Positions 38,219 through 47,582 of a DNA stretch of 64,000 nt are shown piece after piece. A program made the translations under genes and the position numbers. Numbering within the stretch: the stretch's first letter is position 1; every line of letters begins with the position of its first letter. This DNA is from Staphylococcus debuckii (lineage in GTDB: Bacteria > Bacillota > Bacilli > Staphylococcales > Staphylococcaceae). The stretch covers positions 124,001 to 188,000 of the forward strand of contig NZ_CP033460.1 of the NCBI RefSeq assembly GCF_003718735.1, written 5' to 3'. The notes under the pieces are model-generated. The model saw nothing but the letters and a program-made list of their open reading frames with translations, ran no database searches and had not been told where the DNA came from.

Positions 38219-38998
38219 GTGACTCAACACAAAAAAGAAATCGTCAATACCTTATTCAAAGCGCAACAAAATCATGAACCCGTAGAATTTATCTCTAAAA
38301 CTTACGAGGTAGAAGAGCCTGTCGCTTATCAAATTCAAGACGAACTGATTTCCGAACTGAAAAAAGCTGATAACAGTGAAATTGCCGGCTATAAAGTGAG
38401 TATGACTAGTGCTGAAACACAGGCCTATGCAAATACAAACGAACCTGCTTATGGCACTATCTTATCTAATAAAGTAGTCAAATCCAGAGATACAGTAGCT
38501 TTATCTAAACTATTCGCACCGTTAATTGAACCTGAATTAGTCTTTGTCTTGACTGAAGATTTAACTGTCAGTGCTTCAGATGAAGAAATTTTACAAAGTG
38601 TTAAAGTAGCACCTGGCATTGAAATACCTGATGCACGTTATATCGACTGGTTCCCTAACTTTACTTTAGGCGATCTAATTTCAGATAACACCGCTTCTGG
38701 ATTAGTAGCACTCGGTGAAGCAGCAGACCCCGTTTCTTATGAAGACTTTGCAAAGATTACGTTAAAACTTTCTCATAATGATGAAGAAATTGCGACAGGC
38801 GTGTCTTCCGATGTCTTGGATAATCCGATTGAAGCATTGAAATGGTTAATTCGCAAACTTGATGAACAAGGCAAACGCCTCCACAAAGGAGAAATCGTAT
38901 CATCAGGTACCTTTGTACCGCCTGTCCCTGCCAAAGAAGGCACTTATACAGCTGAATATAGTTATCCTGGCGCTATCCAAGTTACTTTTGAAAAATAA
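38219..38998 (+). CDS. 2-keto-4-pentenoate hydratase family protein (MhpD-like)
   Basis: The 259-residue protein fits the fumarylacetoacetate-hydrolase-like MhpD family: IAGYKVSMTSAETQAYANTN, the metal-ligand stretch IEPELVFVLTEDL, ALEIPDARY-like IEIPDARYIDWF, and the lid GEIVSSGTFVPPVPAKEGT. Relatives hydrate 2-oxopent-4-enoate in aromatic catabolism, but no such pathway is nearby, so the substrate is open. GTG start at 38219 with AAAGGAG 8 bases upstream. Confidence 0.82.
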   Translation: MTQHKKEIVNTLFKAQQNHEPVEFISKTYEVEEPVAYQIQDELISELKKADNSEIAGYKVSMTSAETQAYANTNEPAYGTILSNKVVKSRDTVALSKLFAPLIEPELVFVLTEDLTVSASDEEILQSVKVAPGIEIPDARYIDWFPNFTLGDLISDNTASGLVALGEAADPVSYEDFAKITLKLSHNDEEIATGVSSDVLDNPIEALKWLIRKLDEQGKRLHKGEIVSSGTFVPPVPAKEGTYTAEYSYPGAIQVTFEK

Positions 38999-39260
38999 AC
39001 ACAAAGACAAGACGGTTTATTGAAGTTTTCTCACTGCACATACACTGGTGTTAAGTGGGTATAATGATAATGGAAATGTGATTGCGATTAATAATCACTA
39101 TTCTTTATTGAGAAAATGAAACGCTAATTGATATTACGAAGCACGTATCAATCTCTAAGAAATCTTATTTCACGCAGATAAGCACGAAAGGTCTAAAAAC
39201 CTTTATAAATCAAGAGATTCGCCTTAAAAATAAAGGTATTCTCAAATTGAGTTTCTTATA
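38999..39260. other. Intergenic stretch upstream of the ahp promoter
   Basis: No ORF with a ribosome site. A TGGGTATAATG extended -10-like element lies near 39055-39065, GTGATT-N9-AATCAC is an inverted repeat near 39077-39097, and AATCTCT/AGAGATT plus AAAGGT/ACCTTT could form stems. A small transcript is possible but I see no proper terminator. Confidence 0.3.
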
Positions 39261-39289
39261 TTGACTATTTATAACGTAAATGTGATAAT
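39261..39289 (+). promoter_or_regulatory. ahpCF promoter
   Basis: TTGACT (39261-39266), 17-base spacer, GATAAT (39284-39289). Confidence 0.75.
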
Positions 39290-39303
39290 AGGTTTCGAAG
39301 AGA

Positions 39304-39318
39304 TTAGAATTATTATAA
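39304..39318 (+). promoter_or_regulatory. PerR box
   Basis: TTAGAATTATTATAA differs from the PerR consensus TTATAATNATTATAA at one position. It sits just after the expected start point, where bound PerR would block ahpCF until peroxide oxidises it. Confidence 0.85.
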
Positions 39319-39399
39319 TTAAATAATTAAGACAATGTAGCTTTCTTAATTGAGTTCTAATCTAAATTAACTACTTATATTTCTAGGAGGATGTATTTT

Positions 39400-39969
39400 A
39401 TGTCATTGATTAACAAAGAAATTTTACCATTCACAGCAGACGCATATAACCCTAAAGAAGATGAATTTATCGAAGTTTCAGATGAAACATTACGCGGTTC
39501 TTGGAACGTTGTAGTATTCTATCCAGCTGACTTCTCATTCGTTTGCCCAACTGAATTAGAAGACGTTCAAGGTCAATATGATGAATTACAAAAATTAGGT
39601 GTGAATGTTTATTCAGTATCAACTGATACTCATTTCGTACACAAAGCTTGGCATGACCATTCAGATGCAATCAGCAAATTGCAATATACAATGATTGGTG
39701 ATCCTTCTCAAACAATCACTCGTAACTTCGACGTATTAGACGAAGAAAAAGGCTTAGCTCAACGCGGTACTTTCATCGTTGACCCAGACGGCGTAGTACA
39801 AGCTGCTGAAATCAACGCTGACGGAATCGGCCGTGATGCAAGCACATTAGTACACAAAATCAAAGCTGCTCAATATGTACGTCAACACCCAGGTGAAGTT
39901 TGCCCTGCTAAATGGGAAGAAGGCGGAGAAACTTTAGAACCAGGTCTTGACTTAGTGGGTAAAATTTAA
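39400..39969 (+). CDS. ahpC: Alkyl hydroperoxide reductase subunit C (peroxiredoxin)
   Basis: The 189-residue 2-Cys peroxiredoxin reduces hydrogen and organic peroxides and peroxynitrite. The peroxidatic Cys49 is in FSFVCPTE and the resolving Cys in GEVCPAKW near residue 168. Length equals S. aureus AhpC. ATG at 39400 follows AGGAGG by 9 bases; the ATG at 39391 abuts the site. AhpF, its reductase, begins 16 bases after the stop. Confidence 0.98.
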   Translation: MSLINKEILPFTADAYNPKEDEFIEVSDETLRGSWNVVVFYPADFSFVCPTELEDVQGQYDELQKLGVNVYSVSTDTHFVHKAWHDHSDAISKLQYTMIGDPSQTITRNFDVLDEEKGLAQRGTFIVDPDGVVQAAEINADGIGRDASTLVHKIKAAQYVRQHPGEVCPAKWEEGGETLEPGLDLVGKI

Positions 39970-39985
39970 GGAGGCATTCATTTAA

Positions 39986-41509
39986 ATGCTGAAAAAAGAG
40001 TTAAAATCACAATTATCCCAACTTCTTAAATTAATGGAAGGCGACGTGGTTTTAACAGCGAGCTATGATGACAGCGAAAAATCTAAAGAGTTGAAAGACC
40101 TGTTAGATGAAATTGCTGATATGTCATCTCATATCACTGTTAAAGAGGATACACTAGAACGCACACCAAGTTTTAGTGTAGACCGTCCTGATGAGCGCAC
40201 TGGTATTGTATTTGCCGGTGTGCCGTTAGGTCATGAATTCAACTCACTCGTTCTGGCTTTATTACAAGTCAGCGGCCGCCCTCCTAAAGAAGAACAAAGT
40301 GTTATCGATCAAATTAAAGCGCTAGATCAACCGCTTCATTTTGAAACATTTATCAGCTTAAGCTGTCATAAATGTCCTGATGTGGTTCAAGCGTTGAACT
40401 TAATGAGTGTGCTCAATCCGAACATTTCACACACAATGATTGATGGCGCAGTATTCAAAGAAGAGTCTGAAGATATCATGGCAGTACCTGCTGTGTTCTT
40501 AAATGGCGAAGAATTTGGTAATGGCCGTATGAGTATTTCTGACATTCTAAACATGTTAGGAAGCAAAGCAGACCCAGCTGAATATGATAATAAAGAACCT
40601 TACGATGTATTAGTTGTCGGAGGAGGTCCTGCAAGCGGTACAGCTGCAATCTATACTGCTCGTAAAGGACTGCGTACTGGTATCGTTGCAGATCGTATCG
40701 GCGGTCAAGTCAACGAAACTGCAGGTATTGAAAACTTTATTACCGTCAAAGAAACAACAGGTCCAGAATTCTCATCTGCTTTAGAAGCACATATTAATGA
40801 ATACGATATCGACGTAATGGAAGGTATGCGTGCTTCTCATATCGAGAAAACTGAAGACGGTATTGTTGTAACTTTAGATAATGATGCGAAACTAAAAAGT
40901 AAAACAGTGATTATTTCTACAGGTGCACGTTTCCGCAATCTGAATATTCCTGGTGAAGATGAATTGCGAAACAAAGGTGTAGCTTACTGCCCTCACTGTG
41001 ACGGCCCTCTATTTGAAGGTAAAAATGTAGCAGTAGTCGGCGGCGGCAACTCTGGTGCTGAAGCAGCCATCGACTTAGCAGGAATTGTAAAACACGTCAC
41101 ACTTGTGGAATACAAAGACTTTTTACGTGCAGATGAAATTCTGCAAAAACGTTTACATGAATTACCAAATGTTGAAATCTTGAAAAACGCGCAATCTTCA
41201 GAGATTCTTGGTAAAGATCATGTAACTGGACTTAAATATACAGATAATAAAACTGGCGAAACGAACCAAATCGATGTTGAAGGTGTATTCGTTCAAATCG
41301 GCTTATTACCAAACACTGAATGGTTAGAAGGCGCTATTGATACGAATAATCAAGGCGAAATCATAGTCGACCGTAAACAAGAAACAAGTATGCCAGGTGT
41401 ATTCGCTGCAGGCGATGTAACAGACGATCGCTTCAAACAAATTATTATTGCAATGGGTTCAGGTGCAGATGCTGCACTGAATGCATTCGACTATATTATC
41501 CGTAACTAA
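39986..41509 (+). CDS. ahpF: Alkyl hydroperoxide reductase subunit F
   Basis: The 507-residue FAD disulfide reductase recycles AhpC with NAD(P)H. It has an N-terminal double thioredoxin-like domain with CHKC (near residue 129), a thioredoxin-reductase core with FAD motif [19 protein letters not shown], the redox pair CPHC in [11 protein letters not shown], the NAD motif [19 protein letters not shown] and the C-terminal [24 protein letters not shown] precedes ATG. Co-transcribed with ahpC under PerR. Confidence 0.98.
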   Translation: MLKKELKSQLSQLLKLMEGDVVLTASYDDSEKSKELKDLLDEIADMSSHITVKEDTLERTPSFSVDRPDERTGIVFAGVPLGHEFNSLVLALLQVSGRPPKEEQSVIDQIKALDQPLHFETFISLSCHKCPDVVQALNLMSVLNPNISHTMIDGAVFKEESEDIMAVPAVFLNGEEFGNGRMSISDILNMLGSKADPAEYDNKEPYDVLVVGGGPASGTAAIYTARKGLRTGIVADRIGGQVNETAGIENFITVKETTGPEFSSALEAHINEYDIDVMEGMRASHIEKTEDGIVVTLDNDAKLKSKTVIISTGARFRNLNIPGEDELRNKGVAYCPHCDGPLFEGKNVAVVGGGNSGAEAAIDLAGIVKHVTLVEYKDFLRADEILQKRLHELPNVEILKNAQSSEILGKDHVTGLKYTDNKTGETNQIDVEGVFVQIGLLPNTEWLEGAIDTNNQGEIIVDRKQETSMPGVFAAGDVTDDRFKQIIIAMGSGADAALNAFDYIIRN

Positions 41510-41545
41510 TCTCTCCCTATCATTTTGATTACTACGGAAAGTAGA

Positions 41546-41588
41546 GAAACGGAATTCCTACATTATAGAGGATTCCGTTTCTTTTTTT
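41546..41588 (+). terminator. ahpCF terminator
   Basis: GAAACGGAAT / ATTCCGTTTC stem and seven T. Confidence 0.92.
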
Positions 41589-41654
41589 GTGTTTTAATTA
41601 TGTTAGAATATATATTGTTACTCTATTTTATAGCTAAAGGAGCTTGCACTTATT

Positions 41655-41981
41655 ATGCTCTTACTACTGGTTTCACTCATTCATATCAACCAAGCTTCCA
41701 GCGCCTCCGCTAATACGCGAAATCTTTTCCTTGGATTCAACTCTCATCACACCTTGCAACATATCGATTGGCGCGAAATTCAACACTACTACCAATTACT
41801 CGAATTAAAGTATTTCAAATGTCTTTTATATCTCAGCTTTCCATGTATAATTATTGATATTTTCACTTTAGTGAAGTTTCATAATGCCTGGTTGATTTTG
41901 GCAGAGTTGGTGATTTATTTACTTTCTCTGACTCTCATTTCTAAAAAGGTAAAGCGCCATATCAATCAAATAGACGAATAA
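41655..41981 (+). CDS. Small membrane protein of unknown function
   Basis: The 108-residue protein has hydrophobic stretches at about 1-12, 56-74 (FKCLLYLSFPCIIIDIFTLV) and 80-97, with an amphipathic His/Gln-rich middle and a basic tail (SKKVKRHINQ). AAAGGAG lies 12 bases before the ATG, a little far, and a TATATAT-rich -10 is upstream. No family recognised; coding status is likely rather than certain because no overlapping frame is better. Confidence 0.5.
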   Translation: MLLLLVSLIHINQASSASANTRNLFLGFNSHHTLQHIDWREIQHYYQLLELKYFKCLLYLSFPCIIIDIFTLVKFHNAWLILAELVIYLLSLTLISKKVKRHINQIDE

Positions 41982-42090
41982 GTCGAATTCTATTAAAAAT
42001 AAAAGCGTGAGTTCGTTCCAAAGTAGGATGGCAGCAGGCGTTCTATCCGCTATAATTTAAGTTATTAATTCAGAAAGTCAGGTTTTTAAT

Positions 42091-42720
42091 ATGTCAGCAA
42101 TCCACAGAAAATATATTGCTTCCACTTTAATTATCTTAATTGCTTTAATGATGCTCGTGAAAACGAATCTCATCCTTTTCATAGACGAACCTGTTTATCA
42201 TTTAGTGAGATTGCTCCATTACATACCTTATGCGCATACATTTCTGACCTTCTACTCAGAGATATTTGCGCCTTGGCATATGGTCGGTGTAATGGCCGTC
42301 ATCATTCTTATTCTCTTATTTAAAGATCGACAAGTCGCATATATTACTTCTATATTTGCGACTTGTACTCTATTGTTAGGGATCGGCTTGAAATATTTTA
42401 TTCATCGACCTAGACCGGTAGAATATATTTCAGGTTACAGCTTCCCAAGTTTGCATACATTGACAATAGCCGTAGCAGGTGTAGTATTCTTAATGTTGTT
42501 CCGCCGATTTTATTGGCACATTATCGTGTATATTATGGTATTCATCATGATGATTTCGCGCATTTACTTACACGCGCATTATTTTTCAGACACAGTCGCA
42601 AGTCTAGTATTTGAATTTTTATGTTTACAAGTTGCGCATCATTATTTAGTGAAGTACCATTTAGATGTCCCATTTACGACTTATTTACGTCATCCAAGAC
42701 GTAAGAATTTCGACACTTAA
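42091..42720 (+). CDS. PAP2-superfamily membrane phosphatase
   Basis: A 209-residue protein with five to six helices and the three phosphatase signature motifs: KYFIHRPRP (KxxxxxxRP), PSLHT (PSGH in most members, here with Leu for Gly), and SRIYLHAHYFSD (SRxxxxxHxxxD). It probably dephosphorylates a lipid phosphate such as undecaprenyl pyrophosphate or phosphatidylglycerol phosphate on the outer face. It stands alone between the small membrane protein and a lipoprotein gene. Confidence 0.88.
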   Translation: MSAIHRKYIASTLIILIALMMLVKTNLILFIDEPVYHLVRLLHYIPYAHTFLTFYSEIFAPWHMVGVMAVIILILLFKDRQVAYITSIFATCTLLLGIGLKYFIHRPRPVEYISGYSFPSLHTLTIAVAGVVFLMLFRRFYWHIIVYIMVFIMMISRIYLHAHYFSDTVASLVFEFLCLQVAHHYLVKYHLDVPFTTYLRHPRRKNFDT

Positions 42721-42788
42721 GGTCTGATACAGAGATAGGCTATAATGGATGATAAGAGCAAGCAGATTATTAAAGGAGTTTCAATCCC

Positions 42789-43412
42789 ATGAAATTAAAG
42801 TATCTCATAAGTATTACACTAGCTTTGGTGCTAACAGTTGTATTAAGTGCATGCGGCCAGAATCCAGATAACTCACAACACCACAATGCAAAATACGCGC
42901 CTAAAAATGCCACACCGCTTTCGAAAATTCAAATTTTCAAATCAGACGAAAAAGGTAAACAACTGACTGAAAAGGAAATGAATGAAAAATTGAAAGCATA
43001 CTTAAAAGCTAACAACGATATCATCGATAACAAGTATGTGCTGCAACACCAACTCGATGAACAATATGACGGTAATCAGAAAGTCTCTAAAAAGTTAGAT
43101 TCTGATTTACGTGATCTTGCCAATATCGCTACTAAGAATCAGATGAACTTCGAAAATTATATTAAAGATAATAAAGTGCCTGCAAATGAAAAAGAAGATA
43201 TTAAACGTATTGAGAAATATTTCAAAGCGGTTAACCATAAAGCAGCACAAGCAGATCAGCAACTTGAGGAATTAAGTTACAGTCCAAATAATACAGTCAA
43301 TGTAGTAGACGTTCCAACTAACTATGCTGGTGACGTCAATAATAAACAGCAAAAGAAAATTAAAGCTTTCTTGAAGGCGCATAATCTAGAAACCAAAGCA
43401 ATAGATAAATAA
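42789..43412 (+). CDS. Putative lipoprotein (possibly NDxxF-motif type)
   Basis: A 207-residue lipoprotein: signal peptide ending LTVVLSAC with lipid cysteine 22. The mature part is charged and helical (TEKEMNEKLKAYLKANNDII, NQMNFENYIKDNKVPANEKE). The layout reminds me of staphylococcal lipoproteins named for an NDxxF motif, here NQMNF; that identity is tentative. AAGGAG precedes ATG. A terminator follows directly. Confidence 0.7.
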   Translation: MKLKYLISITLALVLTVVLSACGQNPDNSQHHNAKYAPKNATPLSKIQIFKSDEKGKQLTEKEMNEKLKAYLKANNDIIDNKYVLQHQLDEQYDGNQKVSKKLDSDLRDLANIATKNQMNFENYIKDNKVPANEKEDIKRIEKYFKAVNHKAAQADQQLEELSYSPNNTVNVVDVPTNYAGDVNNKQQKKIKAFLKAHNLETKAIDK

Positions 43413-43421
43413 AATGTATGA

Positions 43422-43459
43422 CCGCTTCACTCTGAGGATAAGTGAAGCGGGCTTTTATT
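43422..43459 (+). terminator. Terminator after the lipoprotein gene
   Basis: CCGCTTCACT / AGTGAAGCGG stem, then GCTTTTATT. Confidence 0.88.
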
Positions 43460-43655
43460 ATTCCGATTTCATCCATCCCTTTTCTCTTAAGACGTACTTT
43501 CAATGATTTTATTTCTCTCATAGTCCGTCTTTTATACCAAAGGAAAATACACTATTTAATGTTCGTGTTTAGTGTGTTGAGTGATTTGTTTGAATTATGT
43601 GATTTCGGAACATACTATTATATATAAGTATAAATAAGATGAGGGGATGTTGATT

Positions 43656-44822
43656 ATGGGAAAATTAAGTACAGATGAGAAGATTAAAATTTTAGCTGAT
43701 TTAGTAGGTATTGAATCTGTAAATGATAATGAATTAGAAGTCGCTGAATATTTAAAGTCGTTATTGGCGCAACATGATATTCAGTCAACGATTATTAAAG
43801 TTACTGATTCACGTGCTAACTTAGTAGCAGAAATCGGAAGCGGAACGCCTGTCTTAGCTGTCTCTGGACATATGGATGTTGTTTCACCGGGCGATCCTTC
43901 GAAATGGCAGACGCCTCCCTTTAAATTGACAGAAGATAACGAAGGACGGTTGCACGGTCGCGGCTCTGCCGATATGAAGTCAGGCTTAGCAGCGTTTGTC
44001 ATTAGTATGATTGAATTGCATGAGCAAGGCTTGCCGAAAAATGGAACGATTCGTTTATTGGCTACAGTTGGGGAAGAAATCGAAGGTCATGGCGCAAAAG
44101 CTTTTTATAAAAAGGGTTATATGAACGACGTAGATGCGTTAGTCATTGCAGAACCTTCGCAAGATAAAATTATTTATGCGCACAAAGGCTCTATGGATAT
44201 TCGCGTCGCTTCAAATGGTAAATCTGTTCACAGTTCTATGCCGGACTTAGGTTATAACGCAATCAATCCTTTAGCGGACTTTATCAACCGCATTAACCAG
44301 GCTTATAACTCCATTAAAGATAGCAATGAATTACTAGGCGATTCTGTCGTAAACGCGACTATCATTAACGGCGGCTCACAGGTCAACTCTATACCTGATT
44401 ATGCAGAGGCAGAATTCAATGTGAGAACGATACCCGAAGCCAACAATGAGAGCTATCAGAAATTGTTCGAGCAAATTGCTAAAAATGTGAAAGTAGATGC
44501 TCCAGATAGCGATTTGCAAATTGATACGTATATGTCACGCCCTCCTGTATTTACTACTGGCGATAATCGTTTAGTGGAAACAGCTCAAGCGTTGAGCAAA
44601 CAATATTTAGGAAAAGAAGTTCCTAAGAAAGCTTCTCCAGGCGTTACGGATGCTTCTGATTTGGTAGTAGACAAAGGAGAAGACTTCCCATTTATCATGT
44701 TTGGTCCTGGAGAAACGAGCCAAGCACATGTTATTGATGAATATGTAAAGAAAGAAGATTATCTCAATTTCATCGACTTATTCGAAGCCTTGTTTATAGA
44801 ATATCTCGACCATCAGAAATAA
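43656..44822 (+). CDS. M20 metallopeptidase (ArgE/DapE family)
   Basis: The 388-residue enzyme has the two-zinc M20 layout: SGHMDVVSPG with the first His and catalytic Asp, GRGSADMKSG with the bridging Asp, GEEIEGHGAK with the general-base Glu, an inserted dimer domain (HKGSMDIRVASNGKSVHSSM), and the final ligand in the AHVIDEYV segment. It hydrolyses an N-acyl amino acid; annotated in staphylococci as succinyl-diaminopimelate desuccinylase or deacylase, but specificity is unproven. ATG at 43656 with GAGGGG 9 bases upstream. Confidence 0.88.
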   Translation: MGKLSTDEKIKILADLVGIESVNDNELEVAEYLKSLLAQHDIQSTIIKVTDSRANLVAEIGSGTPVLAVSGHMDVVSPGDPSKWQTPPFKLTEDNEGRLHGRGSADMKSGLAAFVISMIELHEQGLPKNGTIRLLATVGEEIEGHGAKAFYKKGYMNDVDALVIAEPSQDKIIYAHKGSMDIRVASNGKSVHSSMPDLGYNAINPLADFINRINQAYNSIKDSNELLGDSVVNATIINGGSQVNSIPDYAEAEFNVRTIPEANNESYQKLFEQIAKNVKVDAPDSDLQIDTYMSRPPVFTTGDNRLVETAQALSKQYLGKEVPKKASPGVTDASDLVVDKGEDFPFIMFGPGETSQAHVIDEYVKKEDYLNFIDLFEALFIEYLDHQK

Positions 44823-44828
44823 TAATAT

Positions 44829-44869
44829 AGGGGAGCGGAACAGAAATTATCTCGCTCCCCCTCTTTTTT
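44829..44869 (+). terminator. Terminator of the M20 peptidase gene
   Basis: GGGGAGCG / CGCTCCCC stem with 15-base loop, then TCTTTTTT. Confidence 0.88.
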
Positions 44870-44880
44870 GTCTTAATATA

Positions 44881-45474
44881 TCAATAAATTGCCTGATCTG
44901 TATTCACTAAAATCGGTGTAGTATTCTTAATCTTTTTATTAAATAATTCTTCTTCAGTGATGATACCTAAATAGAATAAGCAACAACGAATCCAAATTAA
45001 ATGCGCTACAATCACTACTACGCTATCTTTCTTATCAAATAGTTCAGAGAAAAATTCATCCACTCTAGCCAATACATCATTGTAATTATCGCCGCCCGGT
45101 GCACGTTGTGTGAAGCTATGGCGAAAATCTGACATGAGCGGATTTTCAAAATAAGGACGATATTCAGATTGCTTTATTAACGCTTCCTTAGAATGTCCTT
45201 CAAACTTTCCTAAAGAGCGCTCTCTTAATAATGCTGTAAACGTAACTGGAATAGAAGGGTCAAATCCATTACGATAAGTTTGTACGGTTCTTTTTAAATC
45301 TGATACATAAATATGATCGATATGTATGTCCGAAAAATATGCTTTCAAGCTTTCTGCTGATTTAATACCTACTTCGGTCAAATCCACATCCAGCTGACCG
45401 CAAAAGTAATGCTTCCCATTTCTATTATCATAATTTGTTGTTGATTCTCCGTGTCGAATTAAATAAATCTCCAT
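44881..45474 (-). CDS. Histidine phosphatase family protein
   Basis: The 197-residue protein has the phosphohistidine motif YLIRHGEST at residues 4-12, ERSLGKFEGHSKE, and the second catalytic His in VVIVAHLIWIR. It belongs to the cofactor-dependent phosphoglycerate-mutase-like superfamily but is more likely a phosphatase of small metabolites or phosphoproteins. Single gene, convergent with the M20 peptidase. Confidence 0.88.
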   Translation of the reverse strand: MEIYLIRHGESTTNYDNRNGKHYFCGQLDVDLTEVGIKSAESLKAYFSDIHIDHIYVSDLKRTVQTYRNGFDPSIPVTFTALLRERSLGKFEGHSKEALIKQSEYRPYFENPLMSDFRHSFTQRAPGGDNYNDVLARVDEFFSELFDKKDSVVVIVAHLIWIRCCLFYLGIITEEELFNKKIKNTTPILVNTDQAIY

Positions 45475-45655
45475 GTTGTCTCACTCCAATTATCACTTTC
45501 ATGGCCGGCCACTCTATTACTCTGTGTTGCCAGTAACAAAGTTGTAGGCACTAATGTATGTTTTACCCCATAATATGATAACATGAATTTATTCAATTTT
45601 ATTATCGTTTTGTCATTTTGTTATGTAACTTTAATATTTTCTAAATCTTCTCGAA

Positions 45656-45689
45656 AATAAAAAAGCTGAGTGCCTATACACCCAACTTT
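45656..45689 (-). terminator. Terminator of the 45699 gene
   Basis: Minus strand AAGTTGGGTG / GCACTCAGCTT stem (wobbles included) and TTTTTT. Confidence 0.75.
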
Positions 45690-45698
45690 AAAGTTTGC

Positions 45699-46292
45699 TT
45701 AAAGCAAATTTAATTTATTATTTTTCATTAAGATCAGTAAAAATTCACGTTCATCTTTTAATAAGTGAACATAGTCATCTGACATGACTTCTTTAGCTAA
45801 TTCAATATTTTTCTTAGAAATAAAGTCAATCAACTTTTCATTTTCTTCATTGTCACCGTATTCATCTTTTGCTTTCGAAAGTAATGAATCTTCACATACT
45901 AGAATAAATGCTCGACCATAAGTCATATCCACTTTGCCACGTTGGTAATAAGATTCTAAGAATTTTTCAGCTTCATCAAAGTTGTCGGTATGTTCAAATA
46001 TACCAAATACTTGATCCGTTACTTTTTCTGATATATTAGATAATCTTTCTTTTTCAGGGATATTATCAGGTTTCACTCTATCTTTGACTAGCATCTTTTG
46101 TTTTTTAATTTCTTCTTCAATTATGTCCAATTCTTTAGTACGTTCTTCTTTATTCCATTTATCACGATTATCTTTGTATTCTTGAAGTAAACTTTCTACT
46201 CTATGCAAGTCGAAATGACTTTCATCGTGTTCGCTTTGATCTAAATGGTCATAGTAATTTTGGTCATTTTTTTTAATATCTTCTTTGCTCAT
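45699..46292 (-). CDS. Uncharacterised acidic helical protein
   Basis: The 197-residue soluble protein is rich in Asp, Glu and Lys, with predicted helices such as RVESLLQEYKDNRDKWNKEE and DIIEEEIKKQKMLVKDRVK, and a more hydrophobic C-terminal half (VDMTYGRAFILVCEDSLLSK). I recognise no family, signal or catalytic motif. ATG at 46292 has AAGGAG 9 bases upstream, so the longer start at 46313 is rejected. It lies next to the PSM-like gene on the other strand in an accessory-looking stretch. Confidence 0.7.
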   Translation of the reverse strand: MSKEDIKKNDQNYYDHLDQSEHDESHFDLHRVESLLQEYKDNRDKWNKEERTKELDIIEEEIKKQKMLVKDRVKPDNIPEKERLSNISEKVTDQVFGIFEHTDNFDEAEKFLESYYQRGKVDMTYGRAFILVCEDSLLSKAKDEYGDNEENEKLIDFISKKNIELAKEVMSDDYVHLLKDEREFLLILMKNNKLNLL

Positions 46293-46432
46293 AATTAAAA
46301 CTCCTTCATCCACCGAGTTTATTCAGTTGTCCAATGTACTTGGATACATCTCAAGAAAAGTATACCCATGCACAGTCGTGCTAAACACGGTTCACAATAT
46401 AATTGACAACTATCATTTGAAAAGTAACGATT

Positions 46433-46465
46433 ACAGTTAGGAATCTTAACTGTTATTCAAGATTC
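46433..46465 (+). promoter_or_regulatory. Overlapping inverted repeats upstream of the PSM-like gene
   Basis: ACAGTTA-N7-TAACTGT (46433-46453) and GAATCTT-N11-AAGATTC (46441-46465) are both perfect and cannot form together. TTGACA lies at 46403-46408 but the matching -10 is weak. They could be operator sites or alternative leader folds. Confidence 0.35.
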
Positions 46466-46573
46466 GTTTCACAACACTTTGGGACATATCACGTCGAGTT
46501 AAGGAATATTCGCCAAAACTTTCTCAAAATCTTGTACGATGAAATCAAGATAAAACGAAGGAGGTTACTTATC

Positions 46574-46651
46574 ATGATGGTAGCAGATATTATCGGCGGT
46601 ATTATCAAATTAATCGTGAACTTAGTAGACACTTTCAAACCTAAAAAATAG
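46574..46651 (+). CDS. Phenol-soluble-modulin-like peptide
   Basis: A 25-residue peptide (24 from the second ATG) beginning MMVADIIGGIIKLIVNLVDT and ending FKPKK. One face is Ile/Leu/Val, the other Asp/Lys/Asn, and the C-terminus is basic, as in alpha-type PSMs and delta-toxin. There is no signal peptide, also as in PSMs, which leave by the Pmt ABC exporter. AAGGAGG lies 9 bases before ATG and a terminator 30 bases after the stop. Expected roles are surfactant, biofilm and membrane-lytic activity. Too short for most gene finders. Confidence 0.82.
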   Translation: MMVADIIGGIIKLIVNLVDTFKPKK

Positions 46652-46679
46652 TAATAAGTTAAATATGGCTGCAGAAAGG

Positions 46680-46714
46680 AGCGGGGACATTATTATTATG
46701 TCCCGGCCTTTTTT
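46680..46714 (+). terminator. Terminator of the PSM-like gene
   Basis: GGGGACAT / ATGTCCCG stem, then GCCTTTTTTC. Confidence 0.88.
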
Positions 46715-46796
46715 CATTTTCTTTTTAAAGAAAAAAGAGTACCACAGAGAAACCTCGATATGAAATAATCTTATCCGCATCATTTGCGACTATTAA

Positions 46797-46834
46797 TAAA
46801 ATAGGGAGCGAGACCCTATTTTGTCCCGCTCCTT
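46797..46834 (-). terminator. Terminator of the 46843 gene
   Basis: Minus strand GGAGCGGGAC / GTCTCGCTCC stem followed by CTATTTTATT. Confidence 0.75.
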
Positions 46835-46842
46835 TCCCTAAT

Positions 46843-47061
46843 TTATTTGCCGTGTTCATTCACAAATTTCTTTCCTTCATCTGTGACTTGCCATGAATTA
46901 ATTTCCCCATCTATATAATCAATATCTACATATCCCTCGTGGCTTAAAGTGATAATATCATCCTTTAATTCTTCAAGTTGCTTTTGTGAAGTTGTTTCAC
47001 TATCATCCTCAGTAGGTCGTAAAAACATTTTCAATAACTCATATCTTCTTTCATCATTCAT
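46843..47061 (-). CDS. Small hypothetical protein
   Basis: The 72-residue acidic protein reads like a small winged-helix or C-terminal HTH fragment: KQLEELKDDIITLSHEGYVD, then DGEINSWQVTDEGKKFVNEH, where the LSHEGYV...WQVTDEGKKFV layout is that of the wing end of many HTH proteins. No recognised family. AAGGAG lies about 10 bases before ATG. Has its own terminator. Confidence 0.62.
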   Translation of the reverse strand: MNDERRYELLKMFLRPTEDDSETTSQKQLEELKDDIITLSHEGYVDIDYIDGEINSWQVTDEGKKFVNEHGK

Positions 47062-47274
47062 ATCTGTTCATCTCCTTGATATTAGATACGCTAACGAGAT
47101 AATTTAATTTTAATAATCCTATTAATAGTTGAATTACCTTTATGTATAGCGAGTCAAACATTTAAAAGAGCGCGCATATGCCTGTTTAGTAGTTATTTCT
47201 TTTATATCGCTTCCCCATATTTCAAAATAAGTCACATATTGCTACTATATTGTTAAAATTATAATAATATTTTA

Positions 47275-47304
47275 TTGACGAGCAGTATTTAAATTTAGTA
47301 TTAT
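47275..47304 (+). promoter_or_regulatory. Candidate promoter for an intergenic RNA
   Basis: TTGACG (47275-47280), 18-base spacer, TATTAT (47299-47304), with no coding gene downstream. Confidence 0.5.
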
Positions 47305-47309
47305 ATTTG

Positions 47310-47500
47310 TATCAACTCGTTAAATAGATTTTCTAATTTTAATAGGGCCCTTTATGTAGGAATTTATTTACTTGTTGAGCTTTGTTTCTAACAGATTGTT
47401 ACATTCAGAAAGTTTGGTGGATTTATTTTGCCAGAAATAAGTATAATAAATAAAGCGTCTCTTCTATACTTTAAATGCAGTAGGAAGAGACGCTTTTATT
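47310..47500 (+). ncRNA. Candidate small RNA, about 190 nt
   Basis: Between the promoter at 47275 and a strong terminator (AAGCGTCTCTTC / GAAGAGACGCTT, 47453-47495, then TTTATT) there is no ORF of note. The unit looks like a complete small-RNA gene. It is AT-rich; I recognise no known family. Confidence 0.45.
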
Positions 47501-47582
47501 GAGTTGAAAGAATTTTATAGAACTAGCTTATGATTAGAGCGATACATTTATTGATATTATTAAAATCGTTATGAAGATATCG

